Positions 1 through 7,130 of a DNA stretch of 14,961 bases are shown piece after piece. Below the pieces are notes generated by a model. That model was not told the origin of the DNA. It saw only the letters and a program-made list of their open reading frames with translations, and made no database searches. Where the stretch lies: NCBI GenBank assembly GCA_016199605.1, contig JACQGJ010000172.1, positions 1 through 14,961 of the forward strand, written 5' to 3'. Each line of letters opens with the position of its first letter. Positions within the stretch are counted from its first letter, which is position 1. A program made the translations under genes and the position numbers. This DNA comes from Armatimonadota bacterium. Its GTDB lineage: Bacteria > Armatimonadota > Abditibacteriia > CG2-30-59-28.

Positions 1-563
1 ACCTTGGACTGCGCCCCGGTAACACCCGTGCGGGAGACGCAGTAGATAAAGCCGCTGGTCTGCTCACTGACGATACGCATCCGATCCCGCGTGCTGGTCG
101 GCGACAAAAGGAACACGGTGTCAACGTCGTTCCTTCGCGCGGCGGCGATCCACTCCTGTCCTTCTTCCGGTGGCAGATCGGTGATGATCACGCCATCCGC
201 TCCCTTCGCGGCACACTCCCCTGCGAAGCGCGACAGGCCAAACTGCATCACGGGGTTGTAGTAGGTCATCAGGACGATTGGCACTTGGGATTTCTGGCGC
301 AAGCGCGCGACTGATTCCAGAACGGTCTCGATCGTGATGCCATGCCGGAGAGCTCGTTCGGAGGAGTGCTGGATCGTCTTCCCATCCGCCAGGGGATCGG
401 TGAAGGGGATCCCCAGCTCCACGGCGTCGACGCCGGCTTTGTCCATCTCCAGAACGAGCCTTTCGGTGGTCTGAAGGTCGGGATCACCCGCGGTGATAAA
501 GCAGATCAGGCCCGCTTCACCATTGTCTTTAAGCTTGTCGAATTGCCGAGAGAGTCGAGTCAT
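1..563 (-). CDS. trpA: Tryptophan synthase alpha chain, 3' end outside window
   Basis: The alpha subunit cleaves indole-3-glycerol phosphate to indole and glyceraldehyde 3-phosphate and passes indole to TrpB through the alpha-beta tunnel. The reading frame is visible on the minus strand from ATG at 563 to the window edge (about 187 codons; the family is about 265-270 aa, so roughly the last 80 residues are missing). The start MTRLSRQFDKLK, the segment CFITAGDPDL (residues 21-30), VELGIPFTDPLADG (48-61) with the catalytic Glu49 and Asp60, and the MTYYNPV segment are family hallmarks. The start is supported by an AGGGAG ribosome-binding site a few bases upstream. It is the last gene of the operon seen here and the only one separated from its upstream neighbour (135 bp); that gap holds a short inverted-repeat element. 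Identification is secure. Confidence 0.96.
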   Translation of the reverse strand, partial: MTRLSRQFDKLKDNGEAGLICFITAGDPDLQTTERLVLEMDKAGVDAVELGIPFTDPLADGKTIQHSSERALRHGITIETVLESVARLRQKSQVPIVLMTYYNPVMQFGLSRFAGECAAKGADGVIITDLPPEEGQEWIAAARRNDVDTVFLLSPTSTRDRMRIVSEQTSGFIYCVSRTGVTGAQSK

Positions 564-581
564 TGGTGCTCCCTGTGTGAT

Positions 582-686
582 TAAGAACTCGTCCAACAAT
601 AACACCGCGTCCAATCTGGAGCAAAATACCAGAATCACAGCCAGACTCCCGTCGAAAACGCGGAGTTGTTCTTGGACGAGTTCTAA
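582..686. mobile_element. MITE-like inverted-repeat element between trpB and trpA
   Basis: Positions 585-609 and 659-683 are inverted copies of each other over 25 bp with three mismatches; the outer 12 bp (GAACTCGTCCAA against TTGGACGAGTTC) are perfect. TAA flanks both ends (582-584 and 684-686), as expected for a 3-bp target duplication such as some IS5-family elements make. The ~50-bp core has no coding capacity. Size, terminal repeats and flanking triplets fit a MITE. The alternative is a non-mobile intercistronic RNA hairpin. The element leaves the trpB stop and the trpA ribosome-binding site intact. No transposase or second copy is in the window, so mobility is inferred. Confidence 0.6.
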
Positions 687-698
687 GTGCCCGGCGGT

Positions 699-1886
699 TC
701 AGTCCTGCTTGCCCAGCGCCGCTCCTACCGTATTCACGTCCTTGTCCCCCCGCCCCGACAGGTTCACAAGAAGGATCCGATCCTTCCCCATCTTCGGGGC
801 CAGTTTGGCTGCTTGGGCAAGGGCGTGAGACGGCTCCAGAGCAGGGATGATTCCCTCGGTTTCGCAGAGCAGCTTGAACGCGTCCAGAGCCTCTCGGTCG
901 GTGATGCCGACGTATTGCGCGCGGCCCGTATCTTTCAAATGGGAGTGCTCGGGGCCGACTCCCGGATAGTCCAGTCCGGCAGAGATAGAGTGGGTCGGCA
1001 GGATCTGGCCATGCTGGTCTTGCAGCAGATAGCTGAGAGCGCCGTGCAGCACCCCTTTTGTTCCTTTCACCAGCGTGGCGGCATGGGCGCCGCTGTTGAG
1101 CCCGCGCCCCGCAGCTTCGACCCCGAGGAGGGCTGTTTGTTCATCCCGGAGAAACGCATGGAACAGGCCCATCGCGTTGCTGCCGCCACCCACACAGGCA
1201 AGGACGACATCAGGCATCCGTCCTTCCTTTTTGAGTATCTGTCGCCGGGCTTCCTGCCCAATAATCGACTGGAAATCCCGCACCATCATCGGATACGGAT
1301 GAGCGCCTGCCACCGAGCCGATGATATAGTGAGTGTGGCCGACGTTTGTCACCCAGTCCCGAAAGGCCTCATTCATCGCATCCTTCAGGGTCTTGCTGCC
1401 CGCAGTGACGGTGACCACTCGCGCGCCCAGCAACTCCATGCGGAAGACGTTCAGGGCCTGCCGAACGGTGTCCTCTTCGCCCATGTAGACTTCACAGTCA
1501 AAGCCGAAAAGCGCCGCTACAGTGGCGGTCGCGACACCGTGTTGTCCCGCTCCGGTTTCGGCAATCACCCGCGGTTTCTTCATCCGTTTGGCCAGCAACG
1601 CCTGACCAAGGGTGTTGTTGAGCTTGTGAGCGCCGGTATGGAGAAGATCCTCACGCTTCAGGTATATCTTCGCTCCTCCCAGCCGCTTTGTAAGCGAGCG
1701 CGCAAAGTAAAGCGGAGTCGGTCGTCCTGCATAGTCGGACAGCAACTCCTTGAGCTCGGCACGAAACTTCGCATCGCGCTTTGCCTTCTGGTATTCCTCT
1801 TCCAACTGCTGGAGAGGGAGCATTAAGGTTTCCGGGACGTACTGTCCGCCGAACTCGCCGAAATGTCCGTGTCGATCAGGTAGCAT
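699..1886 (-). CDS. trpB: Tryptophan synthase beta chain
   Basis: This PLP enzyme condenses indole with L-serine to give L-tryptophan, working as an alpha2-beta2 complex with TrpA. The 395-aa product has the usual length and all family marks: HGHFGEFGGQYVPETL at the N-terminus (residues 6-21), the PLP-binding lysine in GAHKLNN (Lys88), ETGAGQHG (110-117) with the catalytic Glu110, the phosphate-binding loop GGGSNAMG (233-240), and the C-terminal SGRGDKD motif (377-383). Its ATG at 1886 follows the trpC stop directly (TGAATG on the minus strand), so translation is probably coupled to trpC. It is a standard TrpB1-type sequence with no missing residues. A long plus-strand frame lying over it is a shadow. 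Confidence 0.98.
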   Translation of the reverse strand: MLPDRHGHFGEFGGQYVPETLMLPLQQLEEEYQKAKRDAKFRAELKELLSDYAGRPTPLYFARSLTKRLGGAKIYLKREDLLHTGAHKLNNTLGQALLAKRMKKPRVIAETGAGQHGVATATVAALFGFDCEVYMGEEDTVRQALNVFRMELLGARVVTVTAGSKTLKDAMNEAFRDWVTNVGHTHYIIGSVAGAHPYPMMVRDFQSIIGQEARRQILKKEGRMPDVVLACVGGGSNAMGLFHAFLRDEQTALLGVEAAGRGLNSGAHAATLVKGTKGVLHGALSYLLQDQHGQILPTHSISAGLDYPGVGPEHSHLKDTGRAQYVGITDREALDAFKLLCETEGIIPALEPSHALAQAAKLAPKMGKDRILLVNLSGRGDKDVNTVGAALGKQD

Positions 1887-2717
1887 TCAGTCTTCTTCCC
1901 CCAGTAACTCCGCAATCTTCCGCGGGACGCTCTCCGCCCGGATCAACGATTCGCCGACGAGGATGGCGTTCACCCCCGCCTCCTCAAGGCGGCTGACATC
2001 CTCTCGCGTTTTGATGCCGCTCTCGCTGACCACTATCACATCCTCTGGAATCTGGTCTCGCAGGTCCAAAGTTGTGTTCAGATCTACCTTGAAGGATTGC
2101 AGATCCCGGTTGTTGATACCCAGGATTCGCGCGCCCACCCCCAAGCCGGTACGCAGCTCTTCAAGAGTGTGAACTTCTACAAGCGCCGCCATTTCCAGTT
2201 CATGACAGAGGGCCAGCAGACGACCGAGACGATCGCCTGGCAGCACGGCTACGATGAGAAGAACGGCATCCGCTCCCCACGCCCGGGCTTCCCAGACCTG
2301 GTAGTCATCGAAGAGGAAATCCTTCCGAAGACAAGGTTTCCGGGTGATGGCCCCCGCAGCCTTCAAGGTCTCCGGGCTCCCCTGGAAAAATGGTTGGTCC
2401 GTCAGAATGGAAATCGCGTCCGCTCCGCTGCCGTCATATTCGGCGATGTAATGCAGCGGATCGAAGTCCGGCCGGAAAATGCCCTTCGAGGGCGAAGCCT
2501 TCTTCACCTCCGCGATGAGATGCATCCGACGCTCCGTCCTCAACGCTCGGGCGAAGTCTCGAGGTGGCGCTGCTGCCCGCGCCGCCAACTTCACCTGGTC
2601 CACGGGAAGCCGCTCCCTTGCCTCCTGGACTTCGGCGCGTTTGACCTCCATGATCTCGTCAAGAACGGTTCCGGAAGTCAGTGTCTCCGCACGGCTCGTA
2701 GCCCCGTTGGCTTTCAT
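1887..2717 (-). CDS. trpC: Indole-3-glycerol phosphate synthase
   Basis: TrpC closes carboxyphenylamino-deoxyribulose phosphate to indole-3-glycerol phosphate, the fourth step of tryptophan synthesis. The (beta/alpha)8-barrel protein shows IAEVKKASPSKG (residues 68-79) with the catalytic Glu and Lys, LRKDFLFDDYQ (130-140) with the catalytic lysine, LVEVHTLEE (179-187), INNRDL (201-206), SESGI (231-235) and ILVGESLIR at the phosphate-binding end. The frame is open back to 2756, but ATG at 2717 overlaps the trpD stop as ATGA, the same arrangement as the two junctions before it, so I place the start there (276 aa). The preceding residues do not belong to the family. There is no fused TrpF domain. 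Confidence 0.95.
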   Translation of the reverse strand: MKANGATSRAETLTSGTVLDEIMEVKRAEVQEARERLPVDQVKLAARAAAPPRDFARALRTERRMHLIAEVKKASPSKGIFRPDFDPLHYIAEYDGSGADAISILTDQPFFQGSPETLKAAGAITRKPCLRKDFLFDDYQVWEARAWGADAVLLIVAVLPGDRLGRLLALCHELEMAALVEVHTLEELRTGLGVGARILGINNRDLQSFKVDLNTTLDLRDQIPEDVIVVSESGIKTREDVSRLEEAGVNAILVGESLIRAESVPRKIAELLGEED

Positions 2718-3742
2718 GGTGCGTCCGACGAGACGCTCTTCGCGAAACCGGTCCATTGGTCCAACTTCGCGGAAGCCCTCCCGGAAGTCACAGACTCACG
2801 GGCCTGGTCCATCCCCTCAGCGAGGGTCTGCGCGCCCCCCCCGGCAACGATAGCGGCGGAGGCATTCATCAAGGTCACATCGAGGGCCGGACCGGGATTC
2901 CCCTTCAGCACGTCCCTTATGAGACCGGCATTCACTTCCGCCGTCCCCCCCGCAACCGTTGTTCGGTCGGCTCGCTCGACGCCGAAATCCTCCGGGGTGA
3001 CCTCATAGGTCTTCATATCACCGTCGCTCACCTCTGCGACGACGGTTGAGGAGGAAAGCGAAATCTCGTCAACACCGTCCTTGCCATGGACAACGAACGC
3101 CCGCCGTGCCCCAAGCCTCAGCAGCACCTGGGCTATAGGGTTTACGAGGTCCGCTGCGTATACCCCCACGACTTGAGCGTCAGCCCCGGCAGGATTGGTG
3201 AGAGGCCCGAGCAAGTTAAACACTGTCCGCACCCCCATCTCCCTGCGAGGACCGACCGCATGTTTCATCGCCGGATGAAACGCGGGGGCGAACAGAAAGG
3301 CGATGCCTACCTCCTCCAGGCATTGCCCCACGGCTTCCGGTGGAAGGTCAAGCCTGAGTCCCAAGGCTTCGAGGACGTCCGCGCTGCCACATTTACTGGA
3401 GACGGAACGGTTGCCATGTTTGGCTATGGCGACCCCCGCGCCTGCGGCCACCACCGCTGCTGCTGTCGAGATGTTGAACGTACCTGTTCCATCTCCCCCT
3501 GTCCCACATGTATCCACGAGGGGAGAACGAGACGACCTGACGGGGATGACTTTGTCCCTCATGGCGCGGGCAAATCCTGTGATCTCGTCCACCGTCTCGC
3601 CTTTCATCCGCAAGGCGATTAGGAAGCCCGCAATCTGACTTTCCGTCGCTTCGCCGGACATGATACGACTCATAACGTCATAGGCCTCGGCTTCGGAGAG
3701 GTCGTTGCGCTCGATGACTTTTCGCAGAACAGTTTGCATCAT
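2714..3742 (-). CDS. trpD: Anthranilate phosphoribosyltransferase
   Basis: TrpD transfers the phosphoribosyl group of PRPP to anthranilate, the second committed step of the pathway. The 342-aa length is typical. Visible motifs are the PRPP-binding loop DTCGTGGDGTGTFNIST (residues 77-93), KHGNRSVSSKCGSADVLEALG (108-128, read as two blocks around Ser113), the HPAMKHA segment (156-162) and REMGVRTVFNLLGPLTNPA (167-185). The N-terminal helical domain (residues 1-65) is complete. ATG at 3742 overlaps the trpG stop by four bases (ATGA), and the trpD stop overlaps the trpC start in the same way, so the three are likely translated as a coupled set. Confidence 0.97.
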   Translation of the reverse strand: MMQTVLRKVIERNDLSEAEAYDVMSRIMSGEATESQIAGFLIALRMKGETVDEITGFARAMRDKVIPVRSSRSPLVDTCGTGGDGTGTFNISTAAAVVAAGAGVAIAKHGNRSVSSKCGSADVLEALGLRLDLPPEAVGQCLEEVGIAFLFAPAFHPAMKHAVGPRREMGVRTVFNLLGPLTNPAGADAQVVGVYAADLVNPIAQVLLRLGARRAFVVHGKDGVDEISLSSSTVVAEVSDGDMKTYEVTPEDFGVERADRTTVAGGTAEVNAGLIRDVLKGNPGPALDVTLMNASAAIVAGGGAQTLAEGMDQARESVTSGRASAKLDQWTGFAKSVSSDAP

Positions 3743-4302
3743 GCCTTCAAGAAATTCCTCAGCAAATCCTTGCCGACCCTGGTCAAGATCGACTCGGGGT
3801 GAAACTGGACTCCCTCGACCCTGAAATTCCGGTGACGAACTCCCATGATCTCACCGACATCCGTTTCAGCCGAGACCTCGAGGCAAGCCGGCAACGAGCT
3901 TCTTTCGATGATCAGTGAATGGTACCGGGTCGCCTCGAACGGATTGGGCAGGTTCTCGTAAAGGGTCCGGCCGTCGTGGTGGATCATCGAGGTCTTCCCG
4001 TGCATCAACCGGTCCGCTCGAATTACCCTCCCTCCAAAAGCCTGCCCAATGCTCTGATGACCCAGGCATACCCCCAGAAGGGGGATTTCTCCGGCAAAAC
4101 GCTGGACCAGTTCTACGGAAATTCCCGCCTCGGTGGGCGTACACGGGCCCGGGGAAATGATGAGAAAGTCAGGTCTTTCGTCGGCAATTTCGTCCAAGCT
4201 GATCTTATCATTGCGATGGACTTGTAACTCCTGCCCCATCTCGCCGAGGTATTGGACGAGATTGTAGGTAAACGAATCATAGTTGTCAATCATGAGGATC
4301 AT
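3739..4302 (-). CDS. trpG: Anthranilate synthase component II, glutamine amidotransferase
   Basis: This class I glutamine amidotransferase supplies ammonia to TrpE for anthranilate synthesis. The 187-aa protein begins MILMIDNYDSFTYNLVQYLG; PGPCTP (51-56) forms the oxyanion region, Cys79 in GVCLGHQ is the nucleophile, and His168/Glu170 in VQFHPES complete the triad. The frame runs open to 4464, but that part lies inside trpE and has no family similarity. The ATG at 4302 overlaps the trpE stop as ATGA and has GGAGG upstream, so it is the likely start. As in many bacteria the same subunit might also serve PabB as PabA; the sequence alone cannot settle this, but the operon position makes TrpG the main role. 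Confidence 0.96.
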   Translation of the reverse strand: MILMIDNYDSFTYNLVQYLGEMGQELQVHRNDKISLDEIADERPDFLIISPGPCTPTEAGISVELVQRFAGEIPLLGVCLGHQSIGQAFGGRVIRADRLMHGKTSMIHHDGRTLYENLPNPFEATRYHSLIIERSSLPACLEVSAETDVGEIMGVRHRNFRVEGVQFHPESILTRVGKDLLRNFLKA

Positions 4303-5837
4303 TCCAACCCCGCCTCCGCCATCTCGATCGCGCGAAGCAAGGCCCTGGCCTTGTTCATGGTTTCGTCGTATTCTCGTTCCGGCACGGAGTCCGCAACGAT
4401 GCCCGCGCCAGCCTGGACGTAAGCCGTGTCTCCTTTGATGACAATGGTGCGGATGGTAATACACGTATCCATGTTCCCGGAGAACCCAAAGTAGCCGATT
4501 GCTCCCGCATAGGGACCTCGCCGGGTTGGTTCCAGTTCATCGATGATCTCCATGGCCCTGATCTTCGGAGCGCCCGAAACGGTTCCCGCGGGGAAGCACG
4601 CCCGGAGAACGTCGAACTGGGTGCATTCCGGTTTCAACGTTCCAACCACGTCGGAGTAAATGTGCATGACATGAGAGTAACGCTCGATCTGCATCAGTTC
4701 CGTGGGTCGGACGCTCCCATTGACACAGACACGACCAATGTCGTTGCGCCCCAGGTCCACCAGCATGATATGCTCGGCCAACTCTTTCGCGTCTGCGAGA
4801 AGCTCTTGCTCAAGGGCTCGGTCTTCCTCAGCATCCTTTCCCCTTCGCCGCGTGCCTGCGAGGGGTCGAGTCCGCACCAGGCCCCTGTCTTCGGTAACCA
4901 GGATCTCCGGCGAAGAGCCGATGAGGTTCAGATCATCAAAGGCCAGGAAAAACATGTAAGGCGAGGGGTTGACCGACCGCAGTGCTCGATACACGTCGAA
5001 CCGGTCCGTCGTGAGCTTGACTGAGAGGCGCTGCGAAAGCACCACCTGAAAAACATCGCCCGCAGCAATATATTCCTTCGATTTCAGTACCGCGTCTTCG
5101 AAGGCATCCTTGGAGAAGTTGGAGACGAATCGGGCGGGCGACCCGGCCGCCTCGACTCGGGAGAACTGGTTTCTTGCCAAAGGAGCCCGGAGCTGCTCCA
5201 CAACCGAATCAATGTTGTGCAGCGCCTCCTCATACGCCTGCTCGGGGTCGTTCCGGACCAGAGCGTTGGCGATCACCTTGATCCTGTGCTTGACGTGATC
5301 AAAAATCAGGACGGTATCTGCAAGGAGGAACTGCGAATCAGGCAGGTCCAGATCATCGAGGGCCTCCTCCGGCAGGTCCTCGAAAAAATGGACCATGTCG
5401 TATCCCAGATAGCCAACCGCGCCTCCGCAAAACCGGGGTAAGTCCGCGCCGCCGCCCAAGGGAGCAACGAATCGGTATTGGCTCATCAACTCGTCGATTA
5501 CGTGCAAAGGATCTTCGCCGTCTTTCAACGTTCGCTTCGAGGTGATACCGTTTTCCTCGAGAGTCACCTCGCGTCCTTTGCTCTTGATCACCAGCCTGGG
5601 GGATACTCCGATGAAGGAGTACCTGGCGAGGTTCTCTCCGCCCTCCACGCTTTCGAGTAGAAAAGCGTAGCGCCCTGCCAGCCGCCTTTGCTCGACCCGG
5701 CTGCAGTCGCCGGCGGCGTGGAGTTTCTTAAAAGCTGACACCGGTGTTTCCATGTCTGCGAGCAACTCACGGTAGACCGGAATCAGGTTTCCTCGCTGCG
5801 ACAACGCAATGAATTCGGATTTGGATGGGTAATACAT
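4299..5837 (-). CDS. trpE: Anthranilate synthase component I
   Basis: TrpE converts chorismate plus ammonia from TrpG to anthranilate and pyruvate. The chosen ATG at 5837 gives 512 aa starting MYYPSKSEFIALSQRGN, where family members usually start; the frame is open a further 38 codons upstream without similarity. Seen in order: the LLES motif (residues 60-63) that forms the tryptophan feedback site in this family; VFQVVLSQR (262-270); PLAGTRRRG (325-333); EHIMLVDLGRND (355-366); FPAGTVSGAPK (415-425), chorismate-binding; and AGAIGYFG (444-451). LLES implies allosteric inhibition by tryptophan. It is the first gene of the operon, behind a leader of roughly 145 nt. The ribosome-binding site directly before ATG is weak (GGA), while a near-perfect one lies about 78 bp further upstream. 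Confidence 0.96.
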   Translation of the reverse strand: MYYPSKSEFIALSQRGNLIPVYRELLADMETPVSAFKKLHAAGDCSRVEQRRLAGRYAFLLESVEGGENLARYSFIGVSPRLVIKSKGREVTLEENGITSKRTLKDGEDPLHVIDELMSQYRFVAPLGGGADLPRFCGGAVGYLGYDMVHFFEDLPEEALDDLDLPDSQFLLADTVLIFDHVKHRIKVIANALVRNDPEQAYEEALHNIDSVVEQLRAPLARNQFSRVEAAGSPARFVSNFSKDAFEDAVLKSKEYIAAGDVFQVVLSQRLSVKLTTDRFDVYRALRSVNPSPYMFFLAFDDLNLIGSSPEILVTEDRGLVRTRPLAGTRRRGKDAEEDRALEQELLADAKELAEHIMLVDLGRNDIGRVCVNGSVRPTELMQIERYSHVMHIYSDVVGTLKPECTQFDVLRACFPAGTVSGAPKIRAMEIIDELEPTRRGPYAGAIGYFGFSGNMDTCITIRTIVIKGDTAYVQAGAGIVADSVPEREYDETMNKARALLRAIEMAEAGLE

Positions 5838-5927
5838 GGTGATCCAATGACTGCGCCAAGAGCTGATAAACCCCGTCACCTTGAGCACAGGGAGACACCG
5901 ATCCGTCGGCACATACCTCCTCGCTGC

Positions 5928-5949
5928 GCGGGGCATCATGACTGCCCGC
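5928..5949 (-). promoter_or_regulatory. Hairpin in the trp leader
   Basis: GCGGGCA and TGCCCCGC on the minus strand pair with one bulge around a 7-nt loop (GTCATGA). It lies between the candidate trp promoter and trpE. No U-tract follows, so it is not an intrinsic terminator. It may be a leader structure or chance in GC-rich DNA. Confidence 0.3.
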
Positions 5950-5989
5950 AAGAGGGGGCCTTTGCGGATCTGTTGGGAAAGACGGCTCT

Positions 5990-6019
5990 ATTCTACAAGA
6001 TTTGGAATTCCGACTTCAA
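5990..6019 (-). promoter_or_regulatory. Candidate trp operon promoter
   Basis: On the minus strand, TTGAAG (6014-6019) and TAGAAT (5990-5995) are separated by 18 bp, a fair sigma70-type match. Transcription would start near 5983 and give a leader of about 145 nt before trpE. It was found by eye and has no experimental support. Confidence 0.45.
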
Positions 6020-6084
6020 CCGGTATTTTCACCCACGGCTTCCTGCGCGTAGATGACTCGGAAATCTGCCGCCTGCAAAACCGA

Positions 6085-6113
6085 TTGCACGAGGAGACAC
6101 TAAAGTGTAGAAT
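6085..6113 (+). promoter_or_regulatory. Promoter with overlapping operator-like palindrome for the accessory cassette
   Basis: TTGCAC (6085-6090) and TAGAAT (6108-6113) have the ideal 17-bp spacing. The perfect palindrome ACACT-AA-AGTGT (6097-6108) fills the spacer and touches the -10 box, where a bound repressor would block RNA polymerase. Start of transcription would be near 6120, giving a ~63-nt leader to the gene at 6183. The promoter is well formed; regulator binding is inferred. Confidence 0.55.
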
Positions 6114-6170
6114 ACGTCCGCCCCTTTGCCCGGGCAGGCAAACTCAGCAGACCCGTTGGCGAGAGCCCGC

Positions 6171-6185
6171 GAGGAGAAAACGTTG
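6171..6185 (+). promoter_or_regulatory. Ribosome-binding site deciding the TTG start at 6183
   Basis: GAGGAG (6171-6176) lies six bases before TTG at 6183. The frame opens further upstream (TTG at 6126), but no such site precedes the earlier candidates, so translation most likely starts at 6183. Confidence 0.7.
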
Positions 6186-7130
6186 TCGGCGAAAACACGA
6201 TACAAGACCTTCGGACACGAAATGTATCCTGACATTTCGCTGAAAGCTCTCCGGCTGCTCGCACCACTGGCTCCGGGCGTCAGCTTTGACCGCGCCACTT
6301 TCCGCGATGCGGTGTGTGAGGTGCTTCCCCAATCGTCCCCCTCAACGCGCCGGGCGGTTGCCAACAAGATACTCCAACGCTTCCTGGTCGCCGAGGAGGG
6401 CGCCAAGATCGCCGGACGTCAGGGATCGCTCCTCGACAGTGAGCCTCGACAACTAACCGTAACCCCCTTCCTCCGACTCGTGAATGGCCTGCACGATGCC
6501 GAGGCTCGCAGACAGCTTCTGCTCTGGCAACTCACGCGAGTCGAAACTGTTGTGGGAGGGCTTTGCCGTCACATCTTCTATCCCTACTTTCACCAAAGCC
6601 GGATTCCCGGTGGGTGGGAGGCCGCGGAGTTTCAGGTCGTCAATGGGGAGCAGTTGATCGAGGTGGAACGCCGCATCACTTTGACTTTCATCCTCCAATT
6701 CGCGCGACGGGAATGGGGATTCGTGAACCGTCCGACGCTCCTCCGATCCCTGAGATCCCTGGTGCAGTGCGGACGGATCCACGCCCGCAAGCTCAAGGAC
6801 CTGTGGCGACATCCCCAAGCTTTCGTTCCCACTCAACGACCGGTGCAACTGGCCGCTTTTGCGTTTGGGGTCTACCAAGAATGGCTTCCCACGCACGGTC
6901 AGAACGAGATTCCCCTGAAGAACCTGGAGGATAGCCGCTTCGTGCGAACGATGCTGGTGTCACCCCGGGAGGTGAGTGACTTGATTCGACGCGGCGCTCG
7001 GTATCACTTCTTCCAGAGCCGCCAGATGCGGCAGATGATCAGTGCAGGGGATACCAAAGGGGTGATGGTGCGGCTAACTCATGCCGACATGGAGGAGTTG
7101 GTCGACGCTGTCTTGAATCTTGCCATTTGA
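6183..7130 (+). CDS. Unrecognised protein, possibly BrxA-like, partner of the PglY/BrxC-like ATPase
   Basis: I do not recognise this 315-aa protein with certainty. The TTG start at 6183 has GAGGAG at ideal spacing. No signal peptide or membrane segment is evident; it looks soluble, basic and mainly helical. An N-terminal block (about 20-75) is followed by TPFLRLVNGLHDAEARRQLL (94-113), then a tract rich in aromatics and helices ending IFYPYF (131-136), then a helix-rich region (160-200) of winged-helix character, and a C-terminal part (about 245-290) with many Arg/Gln. The order 'helical N-terminus, RQLLLWQLTRVE..., FYPYF, LRSLRSL' recalls BrxA/DUF1819 proteins of BREX systems, but those are about 200 aa and I see no decisive motif. 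The neighbour 213 bp downstream is a BREX-type ATPase, which makes a defence role plausible. No catalytic signature is visible. Confidence 0.8.
   Translation: MSAKTRYKTFGHEMYPDISLKALRLLAPLAPGVSFDRATFRDAVCEVLPQSSPSTRRAVANKILQRFLVAEEGAKIAGRQGSLLDSEPRQLTVTPFLRLVNGLHDAEARRQLLLWQLTRVETVVGGLCRHIFYPYFHQSRIPGGWEAAEFQVVNGEQLIEVERRITLTFILQFARREWGFVNRPTLLRSLRSLVQCGRIHARKLKDLWRHPQAFVPTQRPVQLAAFAFGVYQEWLPTHGQNEIPLKNLEDSRFVRTMLVSPREVSDLIRRGARYHFFQSRQMRQMISAGDTKGVMVRLTHADMEELVDAVLNLAI

Larger units (their letters stand above)
5838..6182. other. Divergent intergenic region between trpE and the accessory cassette
   Basis: This 345-bp stretch has no convincing gene. On the minus strand it holds the trp promoter candidate, a hairpin, and a GAGGAGGT Shine-Dalgarno-like sequence (5915-5922) abutting a 12-codon frame (5876-5914) that lacks tryptophan codons. 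On the plus strand it holds a promoter with an overlapping palindrome and a second short palindrome (6127-6136). Short frames here have no recognisable similarity. Confidence 0.6.

Noticed and set aside
687..1826. Long plus-strand open frame (379 codons) opposite trpB
   Set aside because: It lies antisense to an unmistakable trpB, its translation has no family pattern, and it is a product of GC-rich codon use.
2097..3008. Plus-strand open frame opposite trpC and trpD
   Set aside because: It crosses the trpC/trpD junction on the opposite strand and its translation is rich in Arg/Pro with no recognisable domain.
5838..5983. Classical trp attenuator with a Trp-rich leader peptide
   Set aside because: The only leader frame with a ribosome-binding site has no Trp codon, and no hairpin followed by a U-tract is present.
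6126..6182. Upstream TTG start for the 315-aa protein
   Set aside because: No ribosome-binding site precedes it, while TTG at 6183 has GAGGAG at six-base spacing.
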